DNA from: JAMCXS01 sp964459065
GTDB taxonomy: Bacteria; Acidobacteriota; Terriglobia; UBA7540
DNA length: 6,959 nt
Assembly: GCA_964459065.1 (NCBI GenBank)
Contig: CAYWMN010000205.1
Coordinates: 1 to 6,959, forward strand
Direction: 5' to 3'
Shown here: positions 1 to 5,917 of the stretch, piece after piece
How the letters are laid out: every line of letters begins with the position of its first letter
How positions within the stretch are numbered: the stretch's first letter is position 1
Notes under the pieces: model-generated
Seen by the model: the letters and a program-made list of their open reading frames with translations, nothing else
Database searches by the model: none
Told to the model about the DNA's origin: nothing
Position numbers and translations under genes: made by a program

Positions 1-112
1 AACTGCAGCCGGCCAGGGCCAGAAGAGAAAACCCAACGGCGATCAAGACCTTTCGCAAGCGAAAGCTCGCGGGACGCGGACTCTGGGCAAGGGCGCCTCG
101 TGAATTGCTCAT
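1..112 (-). CDS. Putative lipoprotein, N-terminal fragment (runs off left edge)
   Basis: This is the first 37 codons of a gene read on the minus strand, from ATG at 112-110 to the window edge. The N-terminus is basic (RLRK at residues 18-21), followed by a hydrophobic stretch and a clean lipobox L33-A34-G35-C36 then Ser. This is the pattern of a type II (lipoprotein) signal peptide, so the mature protein would be lipidated on Cys36 and sit in the cell envelope. The n-region is rather long, so a downstream TTG (codon 19 or 23) could be the real start. A GGGTGG stretch about 7 bases upstream of the ATG is a modest ribosome site. The gene begins only 20 bases after the tldE stop, so it is probably the third gene of the tldD-tldE operon. 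Nothing after the signal peptide is visible, so the function cannot be told. Confidence 0.6.
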   Translation of the reverse strand, partial: MSNSRGALAQSPRPASFRLRKVLIAVGFSLLALAGCS

Positions 113-132
113 GGTTGCCACCCGTGGGGTTT

Positions 133-1488
133 CTAAGCGCCGGCGACCGTCAGGCCGCTCACCAGCAGCGTGGGTGAAGCGATGGAGCGCCGGAACTCAA
201 GGTCCCGGCCAATCATCTTAATATTGTTCAGAATATCTCGCAAGTTGCCGGCAATCGTCACTTCTTCCACCGGATAAGCGAGCTCTCCGTTTTCAATCCA
301 CATGCCGGCGGCGCCGCGCGAATAATCTCCGGTCACCACGTTGACGCCGAAGCCGATCAGTTCCGTCACGTAAAATCCTTCTTTGACGGAGCCAATCATT
401 TCTTCCGGGGATTGGGTTCCCGGGCTCAGATAGAAATTCTTGGGCCCCACGCCTGGCGGCCCGGCGAGCCCTCGCGAGGCGTTTCCAGTGGTCTTCATCT
501 GGAGCTTTCGCGCCGAGTAGGAATCGAGCAGGTAGCTCTTCAGCACGCCGCGCTCGATCACGGAGGTCGAGGTTGACGCAACGCCCTCGTCGTCAAAAGG
601 CCGCGTGCCAAAGCCGCCCGGCCGCAGCCCGTCGTCCAGGATGGTTACATTCTCACCGGCCACGGGTTCGCCCAGCTTCCCGGCCAGGAACGAGGCGTTG
701 CGGTAGATGGCATCGCCGCGCACCGCTCCGAAAACGTGGCCCACCAGCGAGGAAGCGGTCTCGCTGTCAAAAATCACCGGCACGTGGCTGGTTGGAACCT
801 TCCGCCCGCCCAGGCGCCTCAGGACGCGTTCGGCCGCCTTGCGCCCCACGGCCTCGGGGGAATCCAGCGCCTTCGCGCTGCGCGCCACCGAATACCAGTA
901 ATCGCGTTGCATGCCGCTGCCGTTCGATTGCGCGATCGGCACCACATAAACTCCGCAATAGGAGGATCGGTAGCTTCCCACAAACCCCGTGGAAGTTGCG
1001 TAGGCCCGCGTTCCCTCGCTGGATTCAAAAGACGCGCCTTCGGAATTCTTGATGCGCGGATCGGCGGCCATTGCGGCTTCTTCGGCCCGGCGCGCGTACC
1101 CGATGCGCTCTTTGGTGTCGAGCGCCGCGACGTCGGGGTTATAGAGTTCCAGGTCGCCTTCGTGACGGCCCAGCAGTTCGGCTTCCGCCAGTCCGCTTGC
1201 AGTATCTTCGGAAGTCTCGTGCGCCATGGCGATGGTGCGTTTGACCAGGGTTTCAAGCGCCGCCGGTGAAAAGTCGCTGGAAAAGGCCGAGGCGCTCCGC
1301 TGGCCGTCGAACACCCGCAAGCCCAGCGCTTTTGCGGCGGCTTCCTTCAGCTTCTCGATTTTCCCCAGGCGCAGCGTCGTGGAGAATTCTTCGCCTTCGT
1401 GCACCACAACGTCGGCGGCGCTGGCGCCGCTGCGGACCGCCCGGTCCACCAGATCTTTTGCAAGTTGTTCGAGATTGTTTTCTGCCAT
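133..1488 (-). CDS. pmbA: TldE/PmbA, partner subunit of the TldD/TldE metalloprotease
   Basis: A 451-residue protein of the TldD/PmbA family (peptidase U62), close to the usual length of about 450. The N-terminal part (about 10-230) is the family's alpha/beta domain. The C-terminal part (about 235-448) carries typical family segments such as VPVIFDSETASSLVG (236-250), FDDEGVAS (298-305), a Gly-rich PPGVGP stretch (344-349) and GVNVVTGDYSRGAAG near 381-395. It has no HExxxH zinc motif, which marks it as the non-catalytic TldE/PmbA subunit. In Escherichia coli, TldD and TldE form a cytoplasmic heterodimer that degrades unfolded peptides, matures microcin B17 and processes the CcdA antitoxin. 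It starts at ATG 1488-1486 with GAAAG about 8 bases upstream. It lies 74 bases downstream of tldD, and both genes share the same first 11 coding bases (ATGGCAGAAAA or near). Co-transcription with tldD is very likely. Confidence 0.93.
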   Translation of the reverse strand: MAENNLEQLAKDLVDRAVRSGASAADVVVHEGEEFSTTLRLGKIEKLKEAAAKALGLRVFDGQRSASAFSSDFSPAALETLVKRTIAMAHETSEDTASGLAEAELLGRHEGDLELYNPDVAALDTKERIGYARRAEEAAMAADPRIKNSEGASFESSEGTRAYATSTGFVGSYRSSYCGVYVVPIAQSNGSGMQRDYWYSVARSAKALDSPEAVGRKAAERVLRRLGGRKVPTSHVPVIFDSETASSLVGHVFGAVRGDAIYRNASFLAGKLGEPVAGENVTILDDGLRPGGFGTRPFDDEGVASTSTSVIERGVLKSYLLDSYSARKLQMKTTGNASRGLAGPPGVGPKNFYLSPGTQSPEEMIGSVKEGFYVTELIGFGVNVVTGDYSRGAAGMWIENGELAYPVEEVTIAGNLRDILNNIKMIGRDLEFRRSIASPTLLVSGLTVAGA

Positions 1489-1562
1489 TGTGATCTTTCA
1501 ACTGCGCTTTGACGGGGCAGGCTTATGCCGCCCGGTAGGGGCGTTGATCCGCCGCCGTCCCT

Positions 1563-3017
1563 TTACGTGAACGATGCCATGGCCCGCGGAGCCGTTCCGC
1601 CCACCGTCAGCCGGCTGATCTTAATGGTGGGAATGCCCACGCCCACCGGAACGCTCTGCCCGTCCTTGCCGCAGGTTCCGATGCCGGGATCGAGCTGCAG
1701 GTCATTCCCCACTGCCGTGACGTTGGTGAGCACGGTCGGCCCGTCGCCGATGAGCGTTGCGCCGCGCACGGGCGCGGTGATCTTGCCGTCTTCGATCAGG
1801 TAGGCCTCGGAAGCGGAAAAGACGAACTTGCCGCTGGTGATGTCAACCTGCCCGCCGCCGAAATGCACCGCGTAAAGTCCGCGCTGGACCGAATGAACGA
1901 TCTCTTCGGGATCGTCCTGCCCGGCCAGCATGTAAGTGTTGGTCATGCGCGGCATGGGAATGTGTTCATAGCTCTGCCGGCGTCCGTTTCCCGTGCGGGT
2001 GGTTTTCATCTGGTCGGAACTGATTTTGTCCTGCAGGTAGCCGCGCAGGACGCCGTTTTCGATCAGCACGGTCTTCTGCGTAGGCTGGCCTTCGTCATCC
2101 ACGTTCAGCGAGCCGCGCCGCGACGGAATGGTTCCATCGTCCACCACCGTGCAAAGCTCCGAGGCCACGGGCTGGCCGATCCTGCCCGAGAAAGCGGAAA
2201 TCCCCTTGCGGTTAAAGTCGGCTTCCAGGCCGTGCCCCACGGCTTCATGCAGCAGAATGCCCGGCCATCCCGGTCCCAGCACCACTTGCATCTCGCCGGC
2301 CGGAGCGTCCCTGGCGTCAAGCTGCACGATAGCTTGCCGAGCGGCCTCGCGTGCAAAGTGCTCGGGATCTCTTTCACCCTGAAAGAATTCCAGGCCCACG
2401 CGGCCGCCTCCGCCGTGCGTGCCGGTCTGCCGTTTCTCATTTTCGGCGGCGATAACAAAGACGCTTAACCGCACCAGCGGCTGGAAGTCCGTGACGATCC
2501 GTCCGTCCGAACCCGCCAGCAGCACGTGCCGAACCTGGTCGGCGTAACTCACCCGGACCTGCACAACGCGCGGATCGTAGCCGCGCGCGGCGGCGTCTGC
2601 GCGTCGCACCAGGACGAGTTTTTCCGCTAGCGCCTGGTCGGTTGAAGGTGCAACCACGGGGTAAAGATTGTTGGGAGATTCGAGTGTGGAAAGTCCCACG
2701 CTGGAAACGCTGGCCGGACCGCTGGCAATTCTTGCGGCGATCTTGGCGGCTTTGAAAATCTTTTCAGGCGCCAGGTCGTCCGAATAGGCGTATCCCGTCT
2801 GGTCGCCGGCCACCACGCGCACGCCGCATCCCATGGAGATGCCCTCCATCGCGGTCTTCACCAGCGATTCGTCCACCAGCAGGGAAGAGGAGGTCGTGTG
2901 CTCAAAATAGAGGTCGGCATAGTCGCCGCCCTCGGCAAGCGCCGCAGCCAGATAACGCTCAAGGTCGGCCGGGCTCAGGCCGTAGCGGTCAAAGAAGAAC
3001 CGGTCATTTTCTGCCAT
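1563..3017 (-). CDS. tldD: TldD, zinc metalloprotease catalytic subunit
   Basis: A 484-residue protein matching TldD in length and motifs. The zinc-binding HExxxH signature is intact as H257-E258-A-V-G-H262, inside GILLHEAVGHGLEAD. A C-terminal Cys449 in GTCGKDGQSVPVGVG sits where TldD proteins carry their third metal ligand. Other family segments are FSGRIGQPVAS (276-286), VDDEGQPTQKTVLIENG (306-322) and TNTYMLAGQDDPEEI (359-373). All expected catalytic residues are present, so the enzyme should be active. With TldE it forms a cytoplasmic protease whose active site is enclosed and takes in unfolded peptides. The gene opens the minus-strand operon, with a good promoter about 70-100 bases upstream and a weak AGGC ribosome site before ATG 3017-3015. 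No obvious modified-peptide (RiPP) precursor or modification enzyme is next to it, so a housekeeping role is more likely than peptide antibiotic maturation. Confidence 0.95.
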   Translation of the reverse strand: MAENDRFFFDRYGLSPADLERYLAAALAEGGDYADLYFEHTTSSSLLVDESLVKTAMEGISMGCGVRVVAGDQTGYAYSDDLAPEKIFKAAKIAARIASGPASVSSVGLSTLESPNNLYPVVAPSTDQALAEKLVLVRRADAAARGYDPRVVQVRVSYADQVRHVLLAGSDGRIVTDFQPLVRLSVFVIAAENEKRQTGTHGGGGRVGLEFFQGERDPEHFAREAARQAIVQLDARDAPAGEMQVVLGPGWPGILLHEAVGHGLEADFNRKGISAFSGRIGQPVASELCTVVDDGTIPSRRGSLNVDDEGQPTQKTVLIENGVLRGYLQDKISSDQMKTTRTGNGRRQSYEHIPMPRMTNTYMLAGQDDPEEIVHSVQRGLYAVHFGGGQVDITSGKFVFSASEAYLIEDGKITAPVRGATLIGDGPTVLTNVTAVGNDLQLDPGIGTCGKDGQSVPVGVGIPTIKISRLTVGGTAPRAMASFT

Positions 3018-3086
3018 AACTTTTGCCTGGAATGGGACCCTTCCGTGTGGGTGTGCTTTCCCCGCGGGCCAGCCACTTGAAATTCC

Positions 3087-3115
3087 AACCTAACATACCG
3101 CTTTAGGGGTGTCAA
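3087..3115 (-). promoter_or_regulatory. Sigma-70-type promoter for tldD-pmbA
   Basis: On the minus strand a perfect -35 box TTGACA (3115-3110) is followed by a 17-base spacer and TAGGTT (3092-3087). The -10 keeps the three most conserved positions (T1, A2, T6) and is preceded by TG plus one base, an extended -10. Transcription would begin near 3080, giving a leader of about 60 bases before the tldD ATG. The position, spacing and quality make it the best promoter match in the window. Confidence 0.65.
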
Positions 3116-3140
3116 TTTGCCTGCAACTCAAAGCCCTTCT

Positions 3141-3169
3141 TTGTCATCTGAATAAATGGGGCTTATGGA
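3141..3169 (+). promoter_or_regulatory. Candidate promoter for the Ala/Gly-rich exported protein
   Basis: TTGTCA (3141-3146, five of six to the -35 consensus) is followed by 17 bases and TATGGA (3164-3169, weak -10). It lies in the divergent gap between tldD and the gene at 3270 and points toward the latter, with a predicted leader of about 95 bases. The -10 is poor, so this is only the best candidate I can see on this strand. Confidence 0.3.
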
Positions 3170-3212
3170 TGAACCTGAATTTTTGAGGTTGGGTCACACT
3201 TGCTACAGCGTC

Positions 3213-3226
3213 GGGTCATGGGTCAT
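3213..3226 (+). repeat. Exact tandem heptamer GGGTCAT x2 in a leader region
   Basis: GGGTCAT occurs twice back to back at 3213-3219 and 3220-3226. A third GGGTCA lies at 3191-3196, 22 bases before the first copy. All are upstream of the start at 3270. Direct hexamer or heptamer repeats can be binding sites for a regulator, but the copies are short and chance is possible. Confidence 0.35.
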
Positions 3227-3269
3227 CGAACATTGCCAAAGACTTTTCATTTGAAAGGAAAGAACAGGG

Positions 3270-3734
3270 ATGAAAGTCGTTACTTTAAACGCTAAGGACA
3301 TCAATCGGCACAAAGAAGGAAAGCGGGTTGTCCATTCGATTTTGTCCAACAGGATTCATCATCTGATTACTAAATCTTCGATCGGCCTGCTGGCGCTTGC
3401 GGCTCTGATGTGGGCGGCGCCGGTGGCGCAGGCTGGCGCCATTCGCTACGCCGGCAAAATGATCATGCAAGGCACCAATGCCGCGGCCGCGGCGGCTGCT
3501 TCGGGCGGCGAGTCTGCTGCCGGCGGGGCTACAAGCGCCGCGCAAGCCACCGGCGGCGTGCTCGGCAACGCGCTGGGGGCTACGGGAAATGCCGTGCGTG
3601 GCGCTGGAAAGGACGCGGGCGACGCCGTTGTGCTCGGGGCGAGCGCTACGGTTTGGGGCGCCCGGCAGGCACCCGGCATTGTGGCCCGCAAAACCAGTGC
3701 TGCAGCCAGGAGCCTCTGGCACGCCATCTGGTAA
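3270..3734 (+). CDS. Exported Ala/Gly-rich protein of unknown family
   Basis: A 154-residue protein I do not recognise. Residues 1-35 form an unusually long, basic n-region, followed by a hydrophobic core (about 38-51) and a signal peptidase I-like site AQA|G after residue 55. The mature part is about 99 residues. It opens with IRYAGKMIMQG, then an Ala/Gly/Ser run (about 71-97) including seven consecutive Ala, then GxxxG-spaced glycines (about 95-130) reminiscent of glycine-zipper segments that pack in or on membranes. It ends basic and aromatic (KTSAAARSLWHAIW). There is no Cys. The start is supported by AAGGAAAG at 3255-3262, about 8-10 bases before ATG. A signal peptide start further inside is possible, but no better ribosome site was seen. 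The gene stands alone, with a strong terminator 27 bases after the stop. A periplasmic or outer-membrane-associated role is inferred from composition only. Confidence 0.7.
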   Translation: MKVVTLNAKDINRHKEGKRVVHSILSNRIHHLITKSSIGLLALAALMWAAPVAQAGAIRYAGKMIMQGTNAAAAAAASGGESAAGGATSAAQATGGVLGNALGATGNAVRGAGKDAGDAVVLGASATVWGARQAPGIVARKTSAAARSLWHAIW

Positions 3735-3760
3735 CGTATGTGTTGCTCTCCTCCTATGTT

Positions 3761-3792
3761 AGGAGCGTCCGTATGGGCGCTCCTTTTTTTTT
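3761..3792 (+). terminator. Intrinsic terminator after the Ala/Gly-rich gene
   Basis: A ten-base-pair stem (AGGAGCGTCC at 3761-3770 with GGGCGCTCCT at 3775-3784, one G-T wobble) closes a GTAT tetraloop. A run of nine T (3784-3792) follows at once. This is a textbook rho-independent terminator, 27 bases beyond the stop codon. It isolates the upstream gene from the CehA/McbA-like gene. Confidence 0.92.
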
Positions 3793-3855
3793 CTTCAGGC
3801 AAACCTCGCCTCCCGCATACCATTTTTTCACTTGTCCTGGCGGTTGACTGATCCG

Positions 3856-3884
3856 TTGCGTCTCGGCGCTGCGGGCGGTATGCT
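3856..3884 (+). promoter_or_regulatory. Candidate promoter for the CehA/McbA-like gene
   Basis: TTGCGT (3856-3861) is followed by 17 bases and TATGCT (3879-3884, four of six to the -10 consensus). It lies just after the terminator and about 140 bases before the GTG start at 4023, so the leader would be about 130 bases. The -35 matches only in its TTG half. It is supported by the need for a promoter after the terminator. Confidence 0.4.
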
Positions 3885-4008
3885 AGCGCTCAACCGTTCG
3901 GCTTGAACAAGGCGAATTGCGGCGCGCTCGGTTGCGCCCCCGGTTCCATCAGCATGGCAGACCGCGGGAAGAGTGGCATCAAGCCGGGGGAAGTAGCGGC
4001 CCTGCGCT

Positions 4009-4015
4009 GAAGGAG
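4009..4015 (+). promoter_or_regulatory. Shine-Dalgarno that fixes the GTG start at 4023
   Basis: GAAGGAG at 4009-4015 lies 7 bases before GTG 4023. There is no in-frame ATG until residue 54, which is well past the signal peptide. The ribosome site and signal peptide together make the GTG the start. Confidence 0.8.
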
Positions 4016-4022
4016 TTCAATT

Positions 4023-5594
4023 GTGTGCGGCAAAAAGACCAGGTCCATCGCATCTGCAGCGCTTGTTCTGTGCGCCCTGGTTTCCACCGGGGCGTTTGCG
4101 TCAACGTTACGAATCGGCGTGGTTGACGAGGCCGGCCATCCGATCTGGGCGCGGCTCGAAGTGCGCAGCAAGGGCGGAAAGATGTATCACCCCGCCCAGT
4201 CCATCCGGGACACCAGGCCGGGCGTGAGGCCGGGCCTCTTGCCGTTCTATCCGGGAAGCTTCGTGATTCACGGCGAGTGCCGGTTACAGGTCCCGCCCGG
4301 CAACTACCGAATCATCGGCATGCATGGCACGGAGTACGAGCGCGTTGAAAAATCCGTGGCGGTTTCTGGCCGCGGATCGGCCGCGGTGAGGTTGCAACTC
4401 CGGCCCTGGATTCGCATGCGAAAGCTCGGCTGGTGGAGCGCCGATTTCCACGTCCACCGGCCCCCTGACGACGTCCGGAATCTTGTCCTGGCCGAAGACT
4501 TGAATTTTTGCCCGGTCATCACGGCGTGGCCCACTCGGCGGCGCCCTGTGTCCTGGCTACCCGATATTTGGGGCCCCGGGTCCAGGCCGGTCATCCGAGT
4601 CGATTCGAGCCACTTTGTGGCGCTCAAGAACGCAGAGGACGAGCGCGGCGGCGGCGCGTGGATCTTTCTGATGCTGCACAAGCCTTTGGCCGGGCTCGGC
4701 TCAACCGAACGGTGGTATCCCTCCGCATTAAAATTCGTCAAAGAAGCGCGCCAACAGCGCGAAGCACACAGCCTTTTTCCGTGGTTTGATTGCGAGAAGC
4801 CCTTCTGGTGGGAAGTTCCTGTCATGATGGCGCTTGCCACGCCCGATTCCCTTGAGATCATTCCGAATCACGTCACTGAATACGGTGTCGAGGACTACGA
4901 GGCCTGGGGGCGCGCGCGAAACACTCGGGAATTTCCCGGCCCCAAAGGCTGGGTCGATTACATTCTCGGCCTTTACTACCATTACCTGAATCTCGGCTTT
5001 CATCTTCCCGCCACGGCCGGAGGCGCCAGCGGCGTCCTTCCCAATCCCGTCGGTTTTAACCGCGTCTACGCTCAGATCACCGGACCCTTTACGGCGGCCA
5101 AATGGTTTTCCGCGCTGCGCAAAGGGCGCAGCTTTGTGACCAACGGTCCGATGCTTTTCTTCAATGTCAGCCCCGAAGGGTCGCTGATGAAAGCCACGGT
5201 GGAAGCGCGCGCCGCCACCCCGCTCGACCGCATTGAGATTGTGGCCAACGGGCGGATCATTCATTGGTTTCCCGTTCCGCCCGGCCGGCTTGAATACAAG
5301 GCGGAATTTACCTTCGATCCGGCCCAATACTCATGGGTTGCGGCACGTTGTTTCCTGCGGCCTGGGGTGACGATTCGGATGGCGCATACGAGCCCTGTGT
5401 ATCTGAAGGGCCGCTATGATTGCCGGCCTGACGCTCAGTATTTTGTTGACTGGATGAACGACCTGATTCATCAGACCCAGGCCGACCCCAAAAGGTTCTC
5501 TTCGCAAGCTGAGCGGGAGGAAGTGCTCAGGATTTACTCTAAAGCGCTGGCTTTTTATGAAGGCAAGCTCCAGCAAGCGTGCCGGGCTGATTGA
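4023..5594 (+). CDS. Secreted CehA/McbA-like (PHP-type) metallohydrolase
   Basis: A 523-residue protein with a Sec signal peptide: KKTR near the N-terminus, hydrophobic core 9-20, likely cut after AFA at residue 26. Residues 28-128 look like a beta-sandwich, carboxypeptidase-regulatory-like domain (FVIHGECRLQVPPGNYRI). From about 136 the protein matches CehA/McbA-type metallohydrolases. The HxH metal motif is H143-V-H145 in SADFHVHR, followed by AEDLNFCPV. Later come FDCEKPFWWEVPVMMALA, LEIIPNH (277-283), ASGVLPNPVGFNRVYAQ (335-351) and LRKGRSFVTNGP (365-376). The C-terminal 385-460 appears to be another beta domain. The founding members hydrolyse carbaryl-type esters, but most relatives have no known substrate. 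Export and the family suggest a periplasmic or extracellular hydrolase of unknown substrate. It seems to be a single-gene unit. Cys17 is not in a lipobox (Leu precedes it), so lipidation is unlikely. Confidence 0.82.
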   Translation: MCGKKTRSIASAALVLCALVSTGAFASTLRIGVVDEAGHPIWARLEVRSKGGKMYHPAQSIRDTRPGVRPGLLPFYPGSFVIHGECRLQVPPGNYRIIGMHGTEYERVEKSVAVSGRGSAAVRLQLRPWIRMRKLGWWSADFHVHRPPDDVRNLVLAEDLNFCPVITAWPTRRRPVSWLPDIWGPGSRPVIRVDSSHFVALKNAEDERGGGAWIFLMLHKPLAGLGSTERWYPSALKFVKEARQQREAHSLFPWFDCEKPFWWEVPVMMALATPDSLEIIPNHVTEYGVEDYEAWGRARNTREFPGPKGWVDYILGLYYHYLNLGFHLPATAGGASGVLPNPVGFNRVYAQITGPFTAAKWFSALRKGRSFVTNGPMLFFNVSPEGSLMKATVEARAATPLDRIEIVANGRIIHWFPVPPGRLEYKAEFTFDPAQYSWVAARCFLRPGVTIRMAHTSPVYLKGRYDCRPDAQYFVDWMNDLIHQTQADPKRFSSQAEREEVLRIYSKALAFYEGKLQQACRAD

Positions 5595-5634
5595 GATCGT
5601 CCCGTCCGCTTCTTGCCGGGAAAATAACAGGCCA

Positions 5635-5651
5635 TGAGGGAAACGCCCTCA
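5635..5651 (+). terminator. Weak hairpin after the metallohydrolase gene
   Basis: TGAGGG (5635-5640) pairs with CCCTCA (5646-5651) around an AAACG loop, 40 bases after the stop at 5594. No T-run follows, so it is at most a weak terminator or an RNA-stabilising hairpin. It also lies just downstream of the minus-strand remnant's stop, so it could serve that side instead. Confidence 0.3.
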
Positions 5652-5685
5652 CCGCGCCGTTGAGTGTCTGGTTCGCGTCCTCTTT

Positions 5686-5865
5686 TCAGGCAAGTGATAC
5701 CTTGTAAGCCCAGGCAAAGTCTTCGGGCTTGTGGGAAGGCAGCTTAACCTTGAATCCGTCGGCGTGCTCGCTTACCGGGCCCGCGAACTTCGCGCCCGCT
5801 GGGTTGGCAAAAAGGAGGTCGGAGCCTGGTGTATACTCATTTGGGGTGGGACGTTCCAAGCTGAA
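5686..5865 (-). pseudogene. C-terminal remnant resembling alpha-L-fucosidase (GH29-like)
   Basis: This minus-strand frame is open from 5865 to the TGA at 5688-5686, with a TAA just upstream at 5868-5866. It encodes about 59 residues, roughly 57 from a possible TTG. The last 25 residues (ADGFKVKLP..KPEDFAWAYKVSLA) resemble the closing beta-strand segment of alpha-L-fucosidases and similar glycosidases: DGL.V.LP..KP...A..LK. There is no start codon with a ribosome site and no upstream catalytic domain; the next gene occupies that side. I therefore read it as the tail of a gene lost by deletion or rearrangement. The resemblance is from memory of the family pattern over a short stretch. A short unrelated ORF remains possible. 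The rest of the 5595-5917 gap holds only the hairpin and the next gene's leader. Confidence 0.35.
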
Positions 5866-5904
5866 TTAACGTTAAGGTAGTGTCGGCCTCCAAATGGCAG
5901 GCCC

Positions 5905-5910
5905 AAGGAG
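5905..5910 (+). promoter_or_regulatory. Shine-Dalgarno that fixes the ATG start at 5918
   Basis: AAGGAG at 5905-5910 is 7 bases before ATG 5918. An upstream in-frame ATG at 5894 would put this site inside the gene, and it has no ribosome site of its own. Starting at 5918 also places the basic MTKNLR directly before the hydrophobic signal core. Confidence 0.8.
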
Positions 5911-5917
5911 AAAGTCG

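Noticed and set aside
573..1269. Plus-strand open frames of up to 177 codons opposite pmbA
   Set aside because: They are shadows of the pmbA coding strand in GC-rich DNA, with Arg/Pro/Ala-rich translations and no family features.
1529..1543. CGCCC/GGGCG hairpin between tldD and pmbA
   Set aside because: Only five pairs with no T-run on either strand; in GC-rich spacer DNA this is expected by chance, and the two genes are most likely co-transcribed.
4023..4100. Possible lipoprotein signal (Cys17) in the metallohydrolase
   Set aside because: Leu precedes the Cys, which does not fit a lipobox, and a good signal peptidase I site (AFA) lies downstream.
4304..5327. Minus-strand frames of 185 and 199 codons opposite the metallohydrolase gene
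   Set aside because: They overlap a well-supported gene, have no recognisable domains and no convincing ribosome sites.
5804..5837. Possible promoter TTGGCA (5804-5809) with TATACT (5832-5837)
   Set aside because: The -10 is good but the spacer is 22 bases, too long for a sigma-70 promoter, and no better -35 lies at 16-18 bases.
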